A DNA stretch of 64,000 bases from an uncultured Cellulomonadaceae bacterium (GTDB lineage Bacteria; Actinomycetota; Actinomycetes; Actinomycetales; Cellulomonadaceae): assembly GCA_947495165.1 (NCBI GenBank), contig CANLXM010000001.1:1054001-1118000 (forward strand), written 5' to 3'. Made by a program: the position numbers and the translations under genes. Below, piece by piece: positions 51,375 to 59,393 of this stretch (within the stretch, counting starts at the first letter, position 1; each line of letters begins with the position of its first letter). The notes under the pieces were generated by a model. It was not told where the DNA came from and did no database searches. It was given only the letters and a program-made list of their open reading frames with translations.

Positions 51375-52222
51375 TGGGCGTCGTGAGCGGCCTGGTGCTG
51401 GGCGCAGGTGTGCTGCTCGTGTGGCTGTCGTGCTGGGACACGCCGCGCCCGGTTCGCCGCGGTGCATCGCGGAGCCGGGACGTCCTCGTGCAGGCGGGTC
51501 TGCCCGACGTCACGCCGCTCCGGCTGACGCTCGTGAGTGCTGGCGTCGGTGTCGTGGTCGCGGCGATGGTCGTCGTCCTCACCCGCGCGCTTCCGATCGC
51601 TGGTGCCTTCGGCGTGATGGCGGCCTACGCGCCGTGGGCGATCGTGCTGGGGCGTTCTCGTCGGCGCCGCAACCACCTGCGGGAGGTCTGGCCGGAAGTC
51701 GTCGACCATCTCGCTTCCGGGGTTCGCGCTGGCCTCTCGCTGCCGGAGTCCGTGAGCCAGCTCGCAACGCGAGGACCTGTGGCGCTGCGCGCGGAGTTTG
51801 CCGACTTCGCTCGTGACTATCGAGCCTCCGGCCGCTTTGGCGAGTGCCTCGACGACCTGAAGGATCGCATGGCAGATCCCGTTGCTGACCGCATCGTGGA
51901 GGCCCTGCGCCTGACCCGCGACGTGGGCGGCACCGATCTGGGGCGCTTGCTGCGCACCCTCTCGGAGTTCCTGCGGGACGACAACCGCACGCGCGGCGAG
52001 CTCGAGGCCCGGCAGAGCTGGACGGTGGCGGGCGCGCGGCTCGCGGTCGCCGGTCCGTGGGTCGTGCTCGCCTTCCTCGCGACGCGGCCGGAGACCGCCG
52101 CTGCCTACAGCACGATGCAGGGCGCCGCCGTGCTGGCCGTCGGCGGACTGTCGTGCCTGGTCGCGTACCGCGTGATGCTCCGCATCGGTCGCCTCCCCGA
52201 CGACGTGCGAGTGCTCCGGTGA
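51374..52222 (+). CDS. tadB: TadB-like pilus inner-membrane platform protein
   Basis: A 282-residue type II secretion F-domain protein that forms the membrane platform for Flp pilus assembly with TadC and the ATPase. Membrane helices lie near 5-20, 58-85, 225-242 and 250-268. The T2SSF domain includes LASGVRAGLSLPESVSQLAT and DRIVEALRLTRDVGGTDLGR. It is coupled to cpaF upstream by TGATG and to tadC downstream by GTGA. Because cpaF is interrupted, its transcription must now come through or from the element. Confidence 0.9.
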   Translation: MGVVSGLVLGAGVLLVWLSCWDTPRPVRRGASRSRDVLVQAGLPDVTPLRLTLVSAGVGVVVAAMVVVLTRALPIAGAFGVMAAYAPWAIVLGRSRRRRNHLREVWPEVVDHLASGVRAGLSLPESVSQLATRGPVALRAEFADFARDYRASGRFGECLDDLKDRMADPVADRIVEALRLTRDVGGTDLGRLLRTLSEFLRDDNRTRGELEARQSWTVAGARLAVAGPWVVLAFLATRPETAAAYSTMQGAAVLAVGGLSCLVAYRVMLRIGRLPDDVRVLR

Positions 52223-53154
52223 CCCCGGACGCCTGGGTCGGCGCGGCGATCGGCCTCCTCGGTGGGGTGGGGATGCTGATGATCTATCAGCGGCTGCGCG
52301 CCCGCACGCTCACCTTGGACCAGCGCGTCGCGCCCTACCTCGGCGGCTCGTCCGCCCGGTCCGACCTGCTGCGAGAGCAGCGCGCGCTCACGCCCTTCCC
52401 GACCCTCGAGCGGCTCGTCGCGCCGGTGCTGCGTGACGGCGCCGCCCTGGTCGCGCGATGGGGGCGACCCACGGTGGAGCTGCGCAGGCGCCTCGAGCGG
52501 GCAGCGTGGAACGTGAGCGTCGACGAGTTCCGCGTGCGCCAGCTCGCCGGAGGCGCGATCGGTCTCGCCTGCGGGTTGGCCCTCGCTGTCGTGCTGGGGG
52601 CGACGCGCGGGAGCGCGGTGCCGGCGCTGGTCATGCTCGTGTTGATCGCGGGTGTCGCGGGGGCGCTGGTTCCTGAGCGGCGACTGTCCGCCGCGATCAC
52701 GGCGCGCGAGCGCGCGATGATGCTCGAGTTCCCGACCGTCGCTGAGCTCCTCGCGCTCGCAGTTGCTGCCGGCGAGTCCCCGGTCGCGGCGCTCGAACGC
52801 GTGTGCGCGACGGCCCGCGGCCAGCTCTCCGTCGATCTGCGGCGGTCGCTCGCCGACGTGCACGCGGGCAGCACGCTCGCGCAGGCGCTCGAAGGCCTGG
52901 GGGAACGCAGCAGCCTGCCGTCGGTGTCGCGGTTCGCGGAGGGAGTCAGCGTCGCGATCGAGCGGGGCACTCCGCTCGCCGACGTCCTGCGGGCGCAGGC
53001 GCAGGACGCACGCGAGTTCGGCCGGCGGAACCTCATGGAGATCGGCGGCCGCAAGGAGGTCGCGATGATGGTCCCCGTCGTCTTCTTGATACTCCCCGTC
53101 ACGGTGGTGTTCGCCGTCTTCCCTTCCGTCCTGACCCTGCAGCTCGGCCTGTAG
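52219..53154 (+). CDS. tadC: TadC-like pilus inner-membrane platform protein
   Basis: The 311-residue second F-domain protein. Helices lie near 5-22, 110-150 and 285-308. The domain contains MMLEFPTVAELLALAVAAGE and ALERVCATARGQLSVDLRRS. The GTG start overlaps the tadB stop (GTGA). The flp pilin gene follows after 46 nt. Confidence 0.9.
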   Translation: MTPDAWVGAAIGLLGGVGMLMIYQRLRARTLTLDQRVAPYLGGSSARSDLLREQRALTPFPTLERLVAPVLRDGAALVARWGRPTVELRRRLERAAWNVSVDEFRVRQLAGGAIGLACGLALAVVLGATRGSAVPALVMLVLIAGVAGALVPERRLSAAITARERAMMLEFPTVAELLALAVAAGESPVAALERVCATARGQLSVDLRRSLADVHAGSTLAQALEGLGERSSLPSVSRFAEGVSVAIERGTPLADVLRAQAQDAREFGRRNLMEIGGRKEVAMMVPVVFLILPVTVVFAVFPSVLTLQLGL

Positions 53155-53200
53155 CCGCCCGACCGATCCGGGCACCTGTCCGGACAACCCAAGGAGCACG

Positions 53201-53455
53201 ATGAGCACGATGTTGAGAGACCGACGTTCGATCCACGTGCGCGGCGCCTTCGCACGCGCAACGACTCACGCCTGGCGGCGGCTCGAGGTCCGCGCGCTCC
53301 AGTCGCTCGCGACCGGCCGCGACCGAGGGGACGTGCCCGGGTGGGTGCTCGTGACGCTGATGACTGCGGGACTCGTGGTCGCGCTGTGGGCGATTGCGGG
53401 GCCGCTGCTGGGTGACCTGTTCCGCCAGGCGGTCACGGGCGTCACGGGTCCGTGA
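53201..53455 (+). CDS. Flp-type pilin
   Basis: An 84-residue small pilin. A basic leader is followed by RGDVPGWVLVTLMTAGLVVA (about 46-65), which has the prepilin-like Gly and a single hydrophobic helix ending near 76. Actinobacterial Flp pilins of this locus type share the 'GDVPGWVLxTLMTA' pattern. AAGGAG lies just before ATG 53201. The stop overlaps the next gene (GTGA). Confidence 0.85.
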   Translation: MSTMLRDRRSIHVRGAFARATTHAWRRLEVRALQSLATGRDRGDVPGWVLVTLMTAGLVVALWAIAGPLLGDLFRQAVTGVTGP

Positions 53456-53859
53456 GCCGTCGCGCGCGCGAACGTGTGCCGCGCGCCCGGGACGCGGGGT
53501 CGGCCGCGGTCGACTTCGTCCTTGTCGGCGGTCTCATCACCGTGCTCTTCCTCGGCGTCCTGCAGCTGGGGCTGGCGCTGCACGTGCGCACTCTCCTGAT
53601 CGACAGCGCCGCGGAGGGAGCCCGCCTCGGCGCCCGGCTGGAGAGCGGACCCGGCGACGCGGAGTCCAGGACGAAGGAGCTGATCAGCGCCGCGCTCTCG
53701 GAGCGCTACGCGCGGGACGTGACGACGAGCCTGGTGGAGGTCGGCGGGGTGGAGATGGTCGAGGTGCAGGTGCGCGCACCGATGCCCGTCATCGCGCTGC
53801 TCGGCCCGTCGGGCACGCTCGAGGTCCGCGCTCATGCGCTCGCGGAGACGCCGTGGTGA
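53452..53859 (+). CDS. tadE: TadE-family pseudopilin
   Basis: A 135-residue minor pilin. RDAGSAAVDFVLVGGLITVL (about 13-32) is the TadE N-terminal motif with the Glu position occupied by Asp. A hydrophobic helix (about 21-42) precedes AAEGARLGAR and an extracytoplasmic domain. It is coupled to flp and to the next tadE-like gene by GTGA overlaps. Confidence 0.88.
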   Translation: MSRRARERVPRARDAGSAAVDFVLVGGLITVLFLGVLQLGLALHVRTLLIDSAAEGARLGARLESGPGDAESRTKELISAALSERYARDVTTSLVEVGGVEMVEVQVRAPMPVIALLGPSGTLEVRAHALAETPW

Positions 53860-54329
53860 CGCGTTCGCCCGCCCGTGCCTGCGCACGCCGGTGGCGGCAG
53901 GTCTGCAGCAGCGACGACCGGGGGAGCGCCGTGGTCGAGTTTCTCGGGATCTCCCTCATCCTGCTCATCCCGCTCGTGTACCTGGTCCTCACCCTCGCCA
54001 AGGTGCAGGGTGCCTCGTACGCCGTCGAGGGTGCGGCGCGGGACGCGACCCGTGCCTACCTGATCGCACCGGACGAGCAGGCGGCGGCGGAGCGGGCAGC
54101 GGCCGTCGTGCAGGTCGCGCTGCAGGACCAAGGGATCGAGCCCGACGACGCCGACCTGGACGTCCTGTGCAGCGCGGCGAAGTGCCTGACGCCGGAGGGG
54201 ACCATCACTGCGACGGTCACGACAGCGGTGGCCCTCCCTGGAGCCCCCGCAGCCCTGGGCGAGACGCTGAGCATCACGGTCTCGGCCACGTCGACGGCGA
54301 TCGTCGAACCGCTGCGGGTGGCGCCGTGA
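53856..54329 (+). CDS. Second TadE-family pseudopilin
   Basis: A 157-residue minor pilin. DDRGSAVVEFLGISLILLIP (about 20-39) is a typical TadE motif with Glu at the fifth position of the mature-like segment, followed by AVEGAARDATRAY. Two cysteines near 107-112 (LCSAAKC) could form a disulfide. GTG start overlaps the preceding stop. Confidence 0.88.
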   Translation: MTRSPARACARRWRQVCSSDDRGSAVVEFLGISLILLIPLVYLVLTLAKVQGASYAVEGAARDATRAYLIAPDEQAAAERAAAVVQVALQDQGIEPDDADLDVLCSAAKCLTPEGTITATVTTAVALPGAPAALGETLSITVSATSTAIVEPLRVAP

Positions 54330-54781
54330 GCGGCGGTCGGCGATCCCCGGGGGCAGATGACGAGGGCCAGGTCCTCGTGCTCGCGCTCGTGTTCACGTCG
54401 ATCGCTCTCGCGCTGGTGGTCGTCGTCGTGGCGGTGACCTCCGTCCATCTCGAGCGCAAGCGGCTACTGACGCTGGCCGACGGCGCTGCGCTGCACGCGG
54501 CCTCGGTCATCGACGAGGCTGAGTTCTACGGAGCCGACGGCGGGGCGGCGCCCGCGCTCACGAGCGGGTCGGTCGAAGCCGCAGCCGCGGACTACCTCGT
54601 GCGCAGCCCAGAAGCAGAGGGGATGCGCGACCTTGGGCTGGTCGAGGCAACCACGCCTGACGGGGAAGAGGCGCACGTAACGCTGGTCGCGGTCGCACGA
54701 CCGGCGCTCGTGGGCTGGCTCGTCGACCTCCTCGACGACGGGATCGAGATCACTGCGTTCTCGACCGCTCGCGGGCGGTAG
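54326..54781 (+). CDS. TadG-like pilus-assembly protein, short form
   Basis: A 151-residue protein with DDEGQVLVLALVFTSIALAL (about 11-30), the Flp/TadG N-terminal helix, then ERKRLLTLADGAALHAAS. It lacks the long von Willebrand-like C-terminal domain of full-length TadG. The GTG start overlaps the previous stop. Last gene of the operon. No prepilin peptidase (TadV) gene lies nearby. Confidence 0.82.
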   Translation: MSGGRRSPGADDEGQVLVLALVFTSIALALVVVVVAVTSVHLERKRLLTLADGAALHAASVIDEAEFYGADGGAAPALTSGSVEAAAADYLVRSPEAEGMRDLGLVEATTPDGEEAHVTLVAVARPALVGWLVDLLDDGIEITAFSTARGR

Positions 54782-54820
54782 CCGGGGCGGACGGACTGCC
54801 GCGCCCGCCCGCCCCAGCGT

Positions 54821-55246
54821 TCAGGACGCGTCCCAGGCGACCGCGATGTCGAGCACCCAGGTGATCCCGAACTTGTCGCGCAGCATGCCGTACAGCGGCG
54901 CCCACCTGGCCGGACCCAGCGGCACGACGACGTTCGCGCCGTCGGACAGCTTCTCCCAGTACGCGGTCAGCTCGGCGGTGTCCGTGCCCCGCACCGAGAC
55001 GAAGACGGGGATGACGCCCGGCTCCCACGGGGCGTGGGACGGGACGTCGTACGCCATGACGCGCAGCCCTTCGGGCGACTCGACCTGGCCCCACATGACC
55101 TGATCGGCCTCGTCGTCGGCCGTGATGTTGTGGGCGTCCGCGTAGGTGACGACCGTCAGGTCGCCCCCGAACACGGACTGGTAGAAGGACAGTGCGTCGC
55201 GCGCCTGGCCGCGGAAGTTCAGGTGGGGCGTGGTGAGGACAGACAT
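54821..55246 (-). CDS. VOC-family protein, PhnB-like
   Basis: A 141-residue protein of the glyoxalase/3-demethylubiquinone-9 3-methyltransferase-like (PhnB) group. MSVLTTPHLNFRGQARDALS followed by FYQSVFGGDLTVVTYAD and the C-terminal PLYGMLRDKFGITWVLDIAV are its marks. Function unknown. It is divergent from the WYL regulator gene, a frequent arrangement for regulator-target pairs, so the regulator may control it. Confidence 0.9.
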   Translation of the reverse strand: MSVLTTPHLNFRGQARDALSFYQSVFGGDLTVVTYADAHNITADDEADQVMWGQVESPEGLRVMAYDVPSHAPWEPGVIPVFVSVRGTDTAELTAYWEKLSDGANVVVPLGPARWAPLYGMLRDKFGITWVLDIAVAWDAS

Positions 55247-55340
55247 GAGGTGCTCCTAGTTCGTGCTCGCTATCGCGGGGTTGCGGGTACGACGTCGACT
55301 CTGCCGGTCATTGAGGTCCGATCCTGTCCTCAATGCCGCG

Positions 55341-55346
55341 TACGTT
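55341..55346 (+). promoter_or_regulatory. -10 element of a probable leaderless WYL-regulator promoter
   Basis: TACGTT ends 7 nt before the ATG at 55354; no ribosome-binding site lies between. Confidence 0.4.
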
Positions 55347-55353
55347 GGATCCC

Positions 55354-56328
55354 ATGACGGAGACCTCGGCGGCGGCGCCCACCGCGCGGCTGCTGCGCTT
55401 GCTCTCTCTGCTGCAGACGCGCCGCGACTGGCCCGGCGCCCTCCTTGCCGAGCGCCTGGACGTCACCCCGCGCACCGTGCGCCGCGACGTCGAGCACCTG
55501 CGCGAGCTCGGCTACGGCATCACGTCCGCCCGCGGGCGCGACGGCGGGTATCGCCTCGACGCGGGAACGCACCTGCCTCCGATGCTGTTCGACGACGAGC
55601 AGGCCGTGGCGCTCGCGGTCGCCCTGCAGTCCGCCGCCATGAGCGGGGTGGCGATCAGCGAGGAGGCGGCGCGGGCCCTGCTCACGGTGCGGCAGGTCCT
55701 GCCCGCGCGGTTGCGGCACCGGATGGACGCTCTCGACGCCACGACACTCCCCGGCGCCGCCCACGACGACGTGGAGCCGGAGGTGCTCCTCGTGGTCAGC
55801 GGGGCGGTACGCGACCGGCAGGTGCTCCGCTTCGACTACGCGTCGCACGGTGACGAGCTAGGAGGTGCGCCGCGCCGAACCGAGCCGCACCACGTCGTCG
55901 TCGCAGGAGGTCGCTGGTACCTGGTGGCCTGGGATCTGGACGCCAGCGACTGGCGAACCTTCCGGCTCGACCGCCTCACACCTCGGATCCCGACCGGGCC
56001 GAGGTTCGTCCCGCGCGACGTACCCGGCGGTGACGTCTCCTCCTACGTGGCCGCGCGGTTCAAGGGCTCGACCCAGGACGACGTCTGGCCCTGCCGCGGC
56101 CATGCCGTGATCGCCCTGCCGAGCCGTGACGTGCTGCCGTTCGCTGGTGACGGCGTCGTCGAGGAGATCGATGCCGGCCACTGTCGGCTGACGGCAGGCT
56201 CGTGGTCGTGGACGGCGCTCGCGGCGTCCTTCGGCCGGTTCGACGCTGAGCTCTCCGAGGTCGGGCCGAGCGAGCTGCGCGAGGCGTTCACGACTCTCGC
56301 CGCGCGGTTCGAGCGAGCAGTACCGTGA
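55354..56328 (+). CDS. HTH-WYL transcriptional regulator (YafY-like)
   Basis: A 324-residue regulator. The N-terminal HTH_11/DeoR-like domain is RLLRLLSLLQTRRDWPGALL followed by RTVRRDVEHLRELGYGI (about 12-60). The WYL domain (about 140-220) contains VLRFDYASHG and GRWYLVAWDLDASDWRTFRL, the WYL ligand-sensing strand, and a WCX C-terminal domain follows. ATG 55354 is chosen by the leaderless -10 and family start. Divergent from the VOC gene. Confidence 0.92.
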   Translation: MTETSAAAPTARLLRLLSLLQTRRDWPGALLAERLDVTPRTVRRDVEHLRELGYGITSARGRDGGYRLDAGTHLPPMLFDDEQAVALAVALQSAAMSGVAISEEAARALLTVRQVLPARLRHRMDALDATTLPGAAHDDVEPEVLLVVSGAVRDRQVLRFDYASHGDELGGAPRRTEPHHVVVAGGRWYLVAWDLDASDWRTFRLDRLTPRIPTGPRFVPRDVPGGDVSSYVAARFKGSTQDDVWPCRGHAVIALPSRDVLPFAGDGVVEEIDAGHCRLTAGSWSWTALAASFGRFDAELSEVGPSELREAFTTLAARFERAVP

Positions 56329-56350
56329 ACGAACTGAGGGAAGGACGACG

Positions 56351-56404
56351 ATGAGCTCAGCTGAGGCTGTTCCTGCGAGTGCAAGGATCGAGGCCACGCG
56401 ATGA
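56351..56404 (+). CDS. Possible 17-residue leader ORF
   Basis: ATG 56351, preceded by GAGGGAAGG, encodes 17 residues and stops at a TGA that overlaps the ATG of the next small membrane-protein gene (ATGA). It may couple translation; no function can be read from so short a peptide. Confidence 0.3.
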   Translation: MSSAEAVPASARIEATR

Positions 56405-56625
56405 GCGATCCGGTCGAGCGGCGTCAGCCTCGGCGGTCGCGTCCACCACTGATGCTGCTGGGCGTCGGGAGTCTTCTGATCGGCGCCTACTTCTTGCTCT
56501 CGCACTTCCACATCGGCAAGATCGGCGCGGAGTCGGACATCGGCGGAGGTCTGATCCTCCTCACCGGCTACTGCCTTGCCGGTCTCGGCGCAGTGACGGC
56601 GATCATCGGGCTCAAGCGGCGCTAG
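56401..56625 (+). CDS. Small two-helix membrane protein, unknown
   Basis: A 74-residue protein with a basic N-terminus (RRQPRRSRPP) and two hydrophobic helices (about 17-34 and 48-70). No family recognised. ATG overlaps the stop of the putative leader ORF. Confidence 0.6.
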   Translation: MSDPVERRQPRRSRPPLMLLGVGSLLIGAYFLLSHFHIGKIGAESDIGGGLILLTGYCLAGLGAVTAIIGLKRR

Positions 56626-56650
56626 CCGCGTTCGATCTGTTTCGCCCCTG

Positions 56651-57235
56651 TCAGGCGTCGTGGTCGCGGAGCTGCGCGACCGCCTTCGCCAATCGCCGTT
56701 GGCGCACCACGTCGTTGGGCGCCGTCATCAGCGGGTGCAGGATCGCGTACCGCGCCTGGCTTCCGAGCGCCTCGAAGCGCTCGCGCCCACCGGGCATCGC
56801 GTCCAGCGCTGCCAGCAGGTCGTCGGGCACCACTGCGGACGCCGGCCCCGCGTACGCGCGCTCCCACCGCCCGTCTGCCTTCGCCCGCGCGATCTCGTCC
56901 TCGCCGCGCGCCCGCATCCGACCCGCGGCGATCAGCCGGGCGACGTGCTCGAGGTTGCGCTGCGACCACATCGACCTCGCCCGGCGCGGGGTGTAGCGCT
57001 GCAGGAACGTCGTCGCATCGCGGCTCTTGCGCTGGCCGTCGATCCAGCCACTGCACAGCGCCTCGTCGAGCGCCTCGGCGTAGCTGAGCGACGTCGGCTC
57101 GGTGACGCCCTTCTTGGCCAGGAGCAGCCACACGCCGTCGGACGTCGCGTCGTGGTCGAGCAGCCAGGCGCGCCAGGCGTCGGAGTCGGCCACGACGAGT
57201 GGGCGCGCGGGAAGGGATCCGTCCATGGCCGCCAT
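56651..57235 (-). CDS. YdeI/OmpD-associated (bacteriocin-protection-like) family protein
   Basis: A 194-residue protein of the YdeI family. WRAWLLDHDATSDGVWLLLA, SYAEALDEALCSGWIDGQRK and FLQRYTPRRARSMWSQRNLE are the family pattern. The C-terminal part carries the DUF1905/YdeI helical region (VPDDLLAALDAMPGGRERFE). The role in bacteria is not established. ATG 57235 was chosen over 57226 as the longer start free of overlap. Confidence 0.88.
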   Translation of the reverse strand: MAAMDGSLPARPLVVADSDAWRAWLLDHDATSDGVWLLLAKKGVTEPTSLSYAEALDEALCSGWIDGQRKSRDATTFLQRYTPRRARSMWSQRNLEHVARLIAAGRMRARGEDEIARAKADGRWERAYAGPASAVVPDDLLAALDAMPGGRERFEALGSQARYAILHPLMTAPNDVVRQRRLAKAVAQLRDHDA

Positions 57236-57245
57236 CGTGCCAGGG

Positions 57246-57354
57246 GTCAGGCCAGCGCGGGAGCCCTCTCGACCAGCGCCGCCTGCTGCATCGCAGGTGC
57301 AGGCGCCGGGGCGTAACCCTCGCTCGGCATAGCCATCAGGTACACCGCGCGCCA
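57246..57354 (-). pseudogene. Truncated copy of the small membrane-protein gene at 59083
   Basis: Codes for WRAVYLMAMPSEGYAPAPAP and an AMQQAALVERAPALA tail, matching the last 35 residues of the 59083-59274 protein almost throughout. DNA identity is high but not perfect. Upstream of the WRAV codons the sequence diverges and the membrane helix is missing, so it is a fragment. It marks the left edge of the low-GC toxin-antitoxin-chaperone island. Confidence 0.75.
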
Positions 57355-57429
57355 CCTGCAGGTCAGGAAACTCGCGGCCACCGTCGGGCCGGCGGACCGG
57401 CTATCATGCACGACATGCCGCGCGGTCCG

Positions 57430-57435
57430 TACAGT
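57430..57435 (+). promoter_or_regulatory. Probable -10 element of the toxin-antitoxin-chaperone operon
   Basis: TACAGT lies 17 nt before the toxin ATG, and GAGGAG (57437-57442) is the likely ribosome-binding site. A second candidate hexamer, TATCAT, lies at 57402-57407. Confidence 0.35.
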
Positions 57436-57452
57436 CGAGGAGTGGTACATTC

Positions 57453-57905
57453 ATGAGTGAACCACGGGTGTGGACATGCGGGTGTGGCCGTCATCAAGAA
57501 GCGACCGGCGCGGCCCTGACGATCGAAGATGCGTGGGATCGCGATAGAAAAGCTCAGGCATATGATTATCTTCGCGGGCTCGAACGGTCTAAGAACAAGA
57601 AGCGGCGTCAGCGATACGGTGAGCTTCTGTACCGGTTTGACACCTATGCAAATACGGGTCGCTTGGACATTCCAATTGAGCTTCGCCGCCTCGTTGAGGA
57701 CGTTTGGGAAATCAAGACCTATGCAGACAGGATCCCGTTCTATAAGACTCTTCATGCAGGGCGCGGTGAACGTTCTGTGGCGAGATTGACTCACGGATTC
57801 GAAAAGAGTACGGGGCGCACGGCCGAAGGCAGGACGCCTCGGAGGCACCTCGATCTGGCACTGGGCATTGCAAGAGAGGATAGGGAGGATGAAGCGGATG
57901 ACTAA
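57453..57905 (+). CDS. RelE/HigB-like toxin of a tripartite module
   Basis: A 150-residue protein. The C-terminal two thirds hold a HigB/Gp49-like core: RRLVEDVWEIKTYADRIPFY, then ARLTHGFEKSTGRTAEGRTP and RRHLDLALGIAREDRE. This is the pattern of ribosome-dependent mRNA interferases (LWELR...RI.FF...LLHGF.KKT..TP..EI..A). The N-terminal 35 residues (WTCGCGRHQEATG) contain a CxC and are not part of the usual toxin. Codon use and GC are lower than the host average. Its stop overlaps the antitoxin start by 8 nt. Confidence 0.82.
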   Translation: MSEPRVWTCGCGRHQEATGAALTIEDAWDRDRKAQAYDYLRGLERSKNKKRRQRYGELLYRFDTYANTGRLDIPIELRRLVEDVWEIKTYADRIPFYKTLHAGRGERSVARLTHGFEKSTGRTAEGRTPRRHLDLALGIAREDREDEADD

Positions 57906-58548
57906 CTCGGCCTACGAGCGCTTCTTAAACGACCCAGAAGGAGTGCGAATCCTAGCCAGAGCCTCTCTTCGGAGCAGAGTGCTAGGTGTATTGCATCGTG
58001 CGCTGCAAGAGAGTGGCATATCACAGGCTTCCCTGGCTCATCGTTTAGGGGTGAGGCGTTCGGCGGTGCATCGAACTCTCAACGGGAACGGCAACGTTCG
58101 CGTGGATACCATCGCAGACATGCTCTCGGCGTTGGGATATGACCTTTATGTAAATGTTGCAGAGGCCGGGGAGCTGCGCTCGGCGATGGTTGATCGGCGA
58201 AGCGCAAATTTGTGCAATTGGTTGCCAGCGGATCAAGTCGCCGGAGGATCGAATTCCGGTGAGGGCGCCCTGGCCCCTGCGGATGTGAAGGCCGCAAGAG
58301 GGCGGTTCCGGACAGTGGTTCCGATGCACGTTTACGATGAGTCGATCGGTCTCGTCCGCGAGGAGGTTGTCCAGTTGTCCTCGAGTCATCCCCGCAACCA
58401 TCTGGCGGCCTTCGGCTGCGTGCGGGTGGATGAGATGCGCGAAGACGGATCGTTGGTCCGATCGTTCGATTACGTGCTCGACGATGATTCGATTGACATG
58501 CCCGTTGTGCGTCATGGCGGTTCTGCAAAGGCCTCGGCAGATGTCTAG
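57898..58548 (+). CDS. Xre/HigA-like antitoxin with long C-terminal extension
   Basis: A 216-residue protein. The HTH (about 20-75) reads SRVLGVLHRALQESGISQAS then LAHRLGVRRSAVHRTL, followed by VDTIADMLSALGYDLYVNV. The remaining 130 residues are not typical of HigA. In toxin-antitoxin-chaperone systems the antitoxin tail (chaperone-addiction region) is degraded unless bound by a SecB-like chaperone, so the extension may serve that role. ATG 57898 (after AGGGAGG) was chosen; ATG 57889 is also possible. It overlaps both neighbours by 8 nt. Confidence 0.8.
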   Translation: MTNSAYERFLNDPEGVRILARASLRSRVLGVLHRALQESGISQASLAHRLGVRRSAVHRTLNGNGNVRVDTIADMLSALGYDLYVNVAEAGELRSAMVDRRSANLCNWLPADQVAGGSNSGEGALAPADVKAARGRFRTVVPMHVYDESIGLVREEVVQLSSSHPRNHLAAFGCVRVDEMREDGSLVRSFDYVLDDDSIDMPVVRHGGSAKASADV

Positions 58549-58987
58549 TGCCGTCAGCGAAGCAATCGAGGCGCTAGAGATCGTTGAGTTGTCCGGGGAG
58601 CGATTCCCGGGCGAGAAGCCGAAGAAGCTCTCGTTGGCTGTGGAGTTGGAGGGGCAGCGGTCCGACGAGGACTCAGGGCCTGCGGCCATTCGTGCTTCGG
58701 TGACAGTCATCAACGCTGATACGGTTGATAGCGACGAGCCTGAGGTTCGATACAAAGGCGTTGCGCAGTACTACGTCCTTCTTAAGGATGGCGCGAACCC
58801 GATCGCTAGCGATGATCTCATCGAGTTCGCCTGGCCGTATTTGCGATCGTCACTGCTTAACCACTCGCAACTGGTGGGATTCCGGTCGTTGAAGCTCCCT
58901 CTTACGATTCGTCCGGGTGAGATGAACGAGGCCGCGCCGGCGTGGTTGAGAAAAGAAACTGATGGAGATGACGTCGAGCATTCGTGA
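58541..58987 (+). CDS. SecB-like chaperone of the tripartite module
   Basis: A 148-residue protein. The segment VRYKGVAQYYVLLKDGANPI, then EFAWPYLRSSLLNHSQLVGF and SLKLPLTIRPG, follows the SecB pattern of a beta strand, the WPYxR helix and the GF..L.LP ending. SecB-type export chaperones are rare in actinobacteria except in toxin-antitoxin-chaperone loci such as HigB1-HigA1-Rv1957 of Mycobacterium tuberculosis. The start overlaps the antitoxin stop by 8 nt. SecB identity rests on motif resemblance, not on an alignment. Confidence 0.7.
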   Translation: MSSAVSEAIEALEIVELSGERFPGEKPKKLSLAVELEGQRSDEDSGPAAIRASVTVINADTVDSDEPEVRYKGVAQYYVLLKDGANPIASDDLIEFAWPYLRSSLLNHSQLVGFRSLKLPLTIRPGEMNEAAPAWLRKETDGDDVEHS

Positions 58988-59082
58988 TCTGGCGGAGATC
59001 CGCTCGACGTCTCTAGCTTGCCGCGGAGCCGATGGAGGCGTCGCATCGGATTGGCGCAACGTTCCGAGATGGGCCGCAGTCG

Positions 59083-59274
59083 TCACGCCCGTGCGGGAGC
59101 CTTCTCCACCAGCGCCGCCTGCTGCACTGCAGGGGCCGGGATGGGCGCGTAGCCCTCGCTCGGCACGGCCATGAGGTACACCGCGCGCCACACGAGCACC
59201 GCACCGGCGAGCATCAGCAGCACGCAGGCCCAGCTGAGCGCGTAGGAGATGGTCGAGCGCGTGCCGGCAGACAT
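59083..59274 (-). CDS. Small single-helix membrane protein
   Basis: A 63-residue protein with one helix (about 10-32, SYALSWACVLLMLAGAVLVW), followed by RAVYLMAVPSEGYAPIPAPA and a hydrophilic tail. Its C-terminal 35 residues recur at 57246-57354. Function unknown. The approximately 95 nt between the chaperone stop and this gene's stop are non-coding. Confidence 0.65.
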   Translation of the reverse strand: MSAGTRSTISYALSWACVLLMLAGAVLVWRAVYLMAVPSEGYAPIPAPAVQQAALVEKAPARA

Positions 59275-59393
59275 GGGTTCCTCGGGAGGTCGGGGGACAG
59301 GGACTCTGTCCTTCCGATCGTCTCGCCAGCACCCACCCTGAGAGGTAGGACCTTTCTCCCGGGGCGGTGTGCGTCACACCTTGGATGTCGGGA

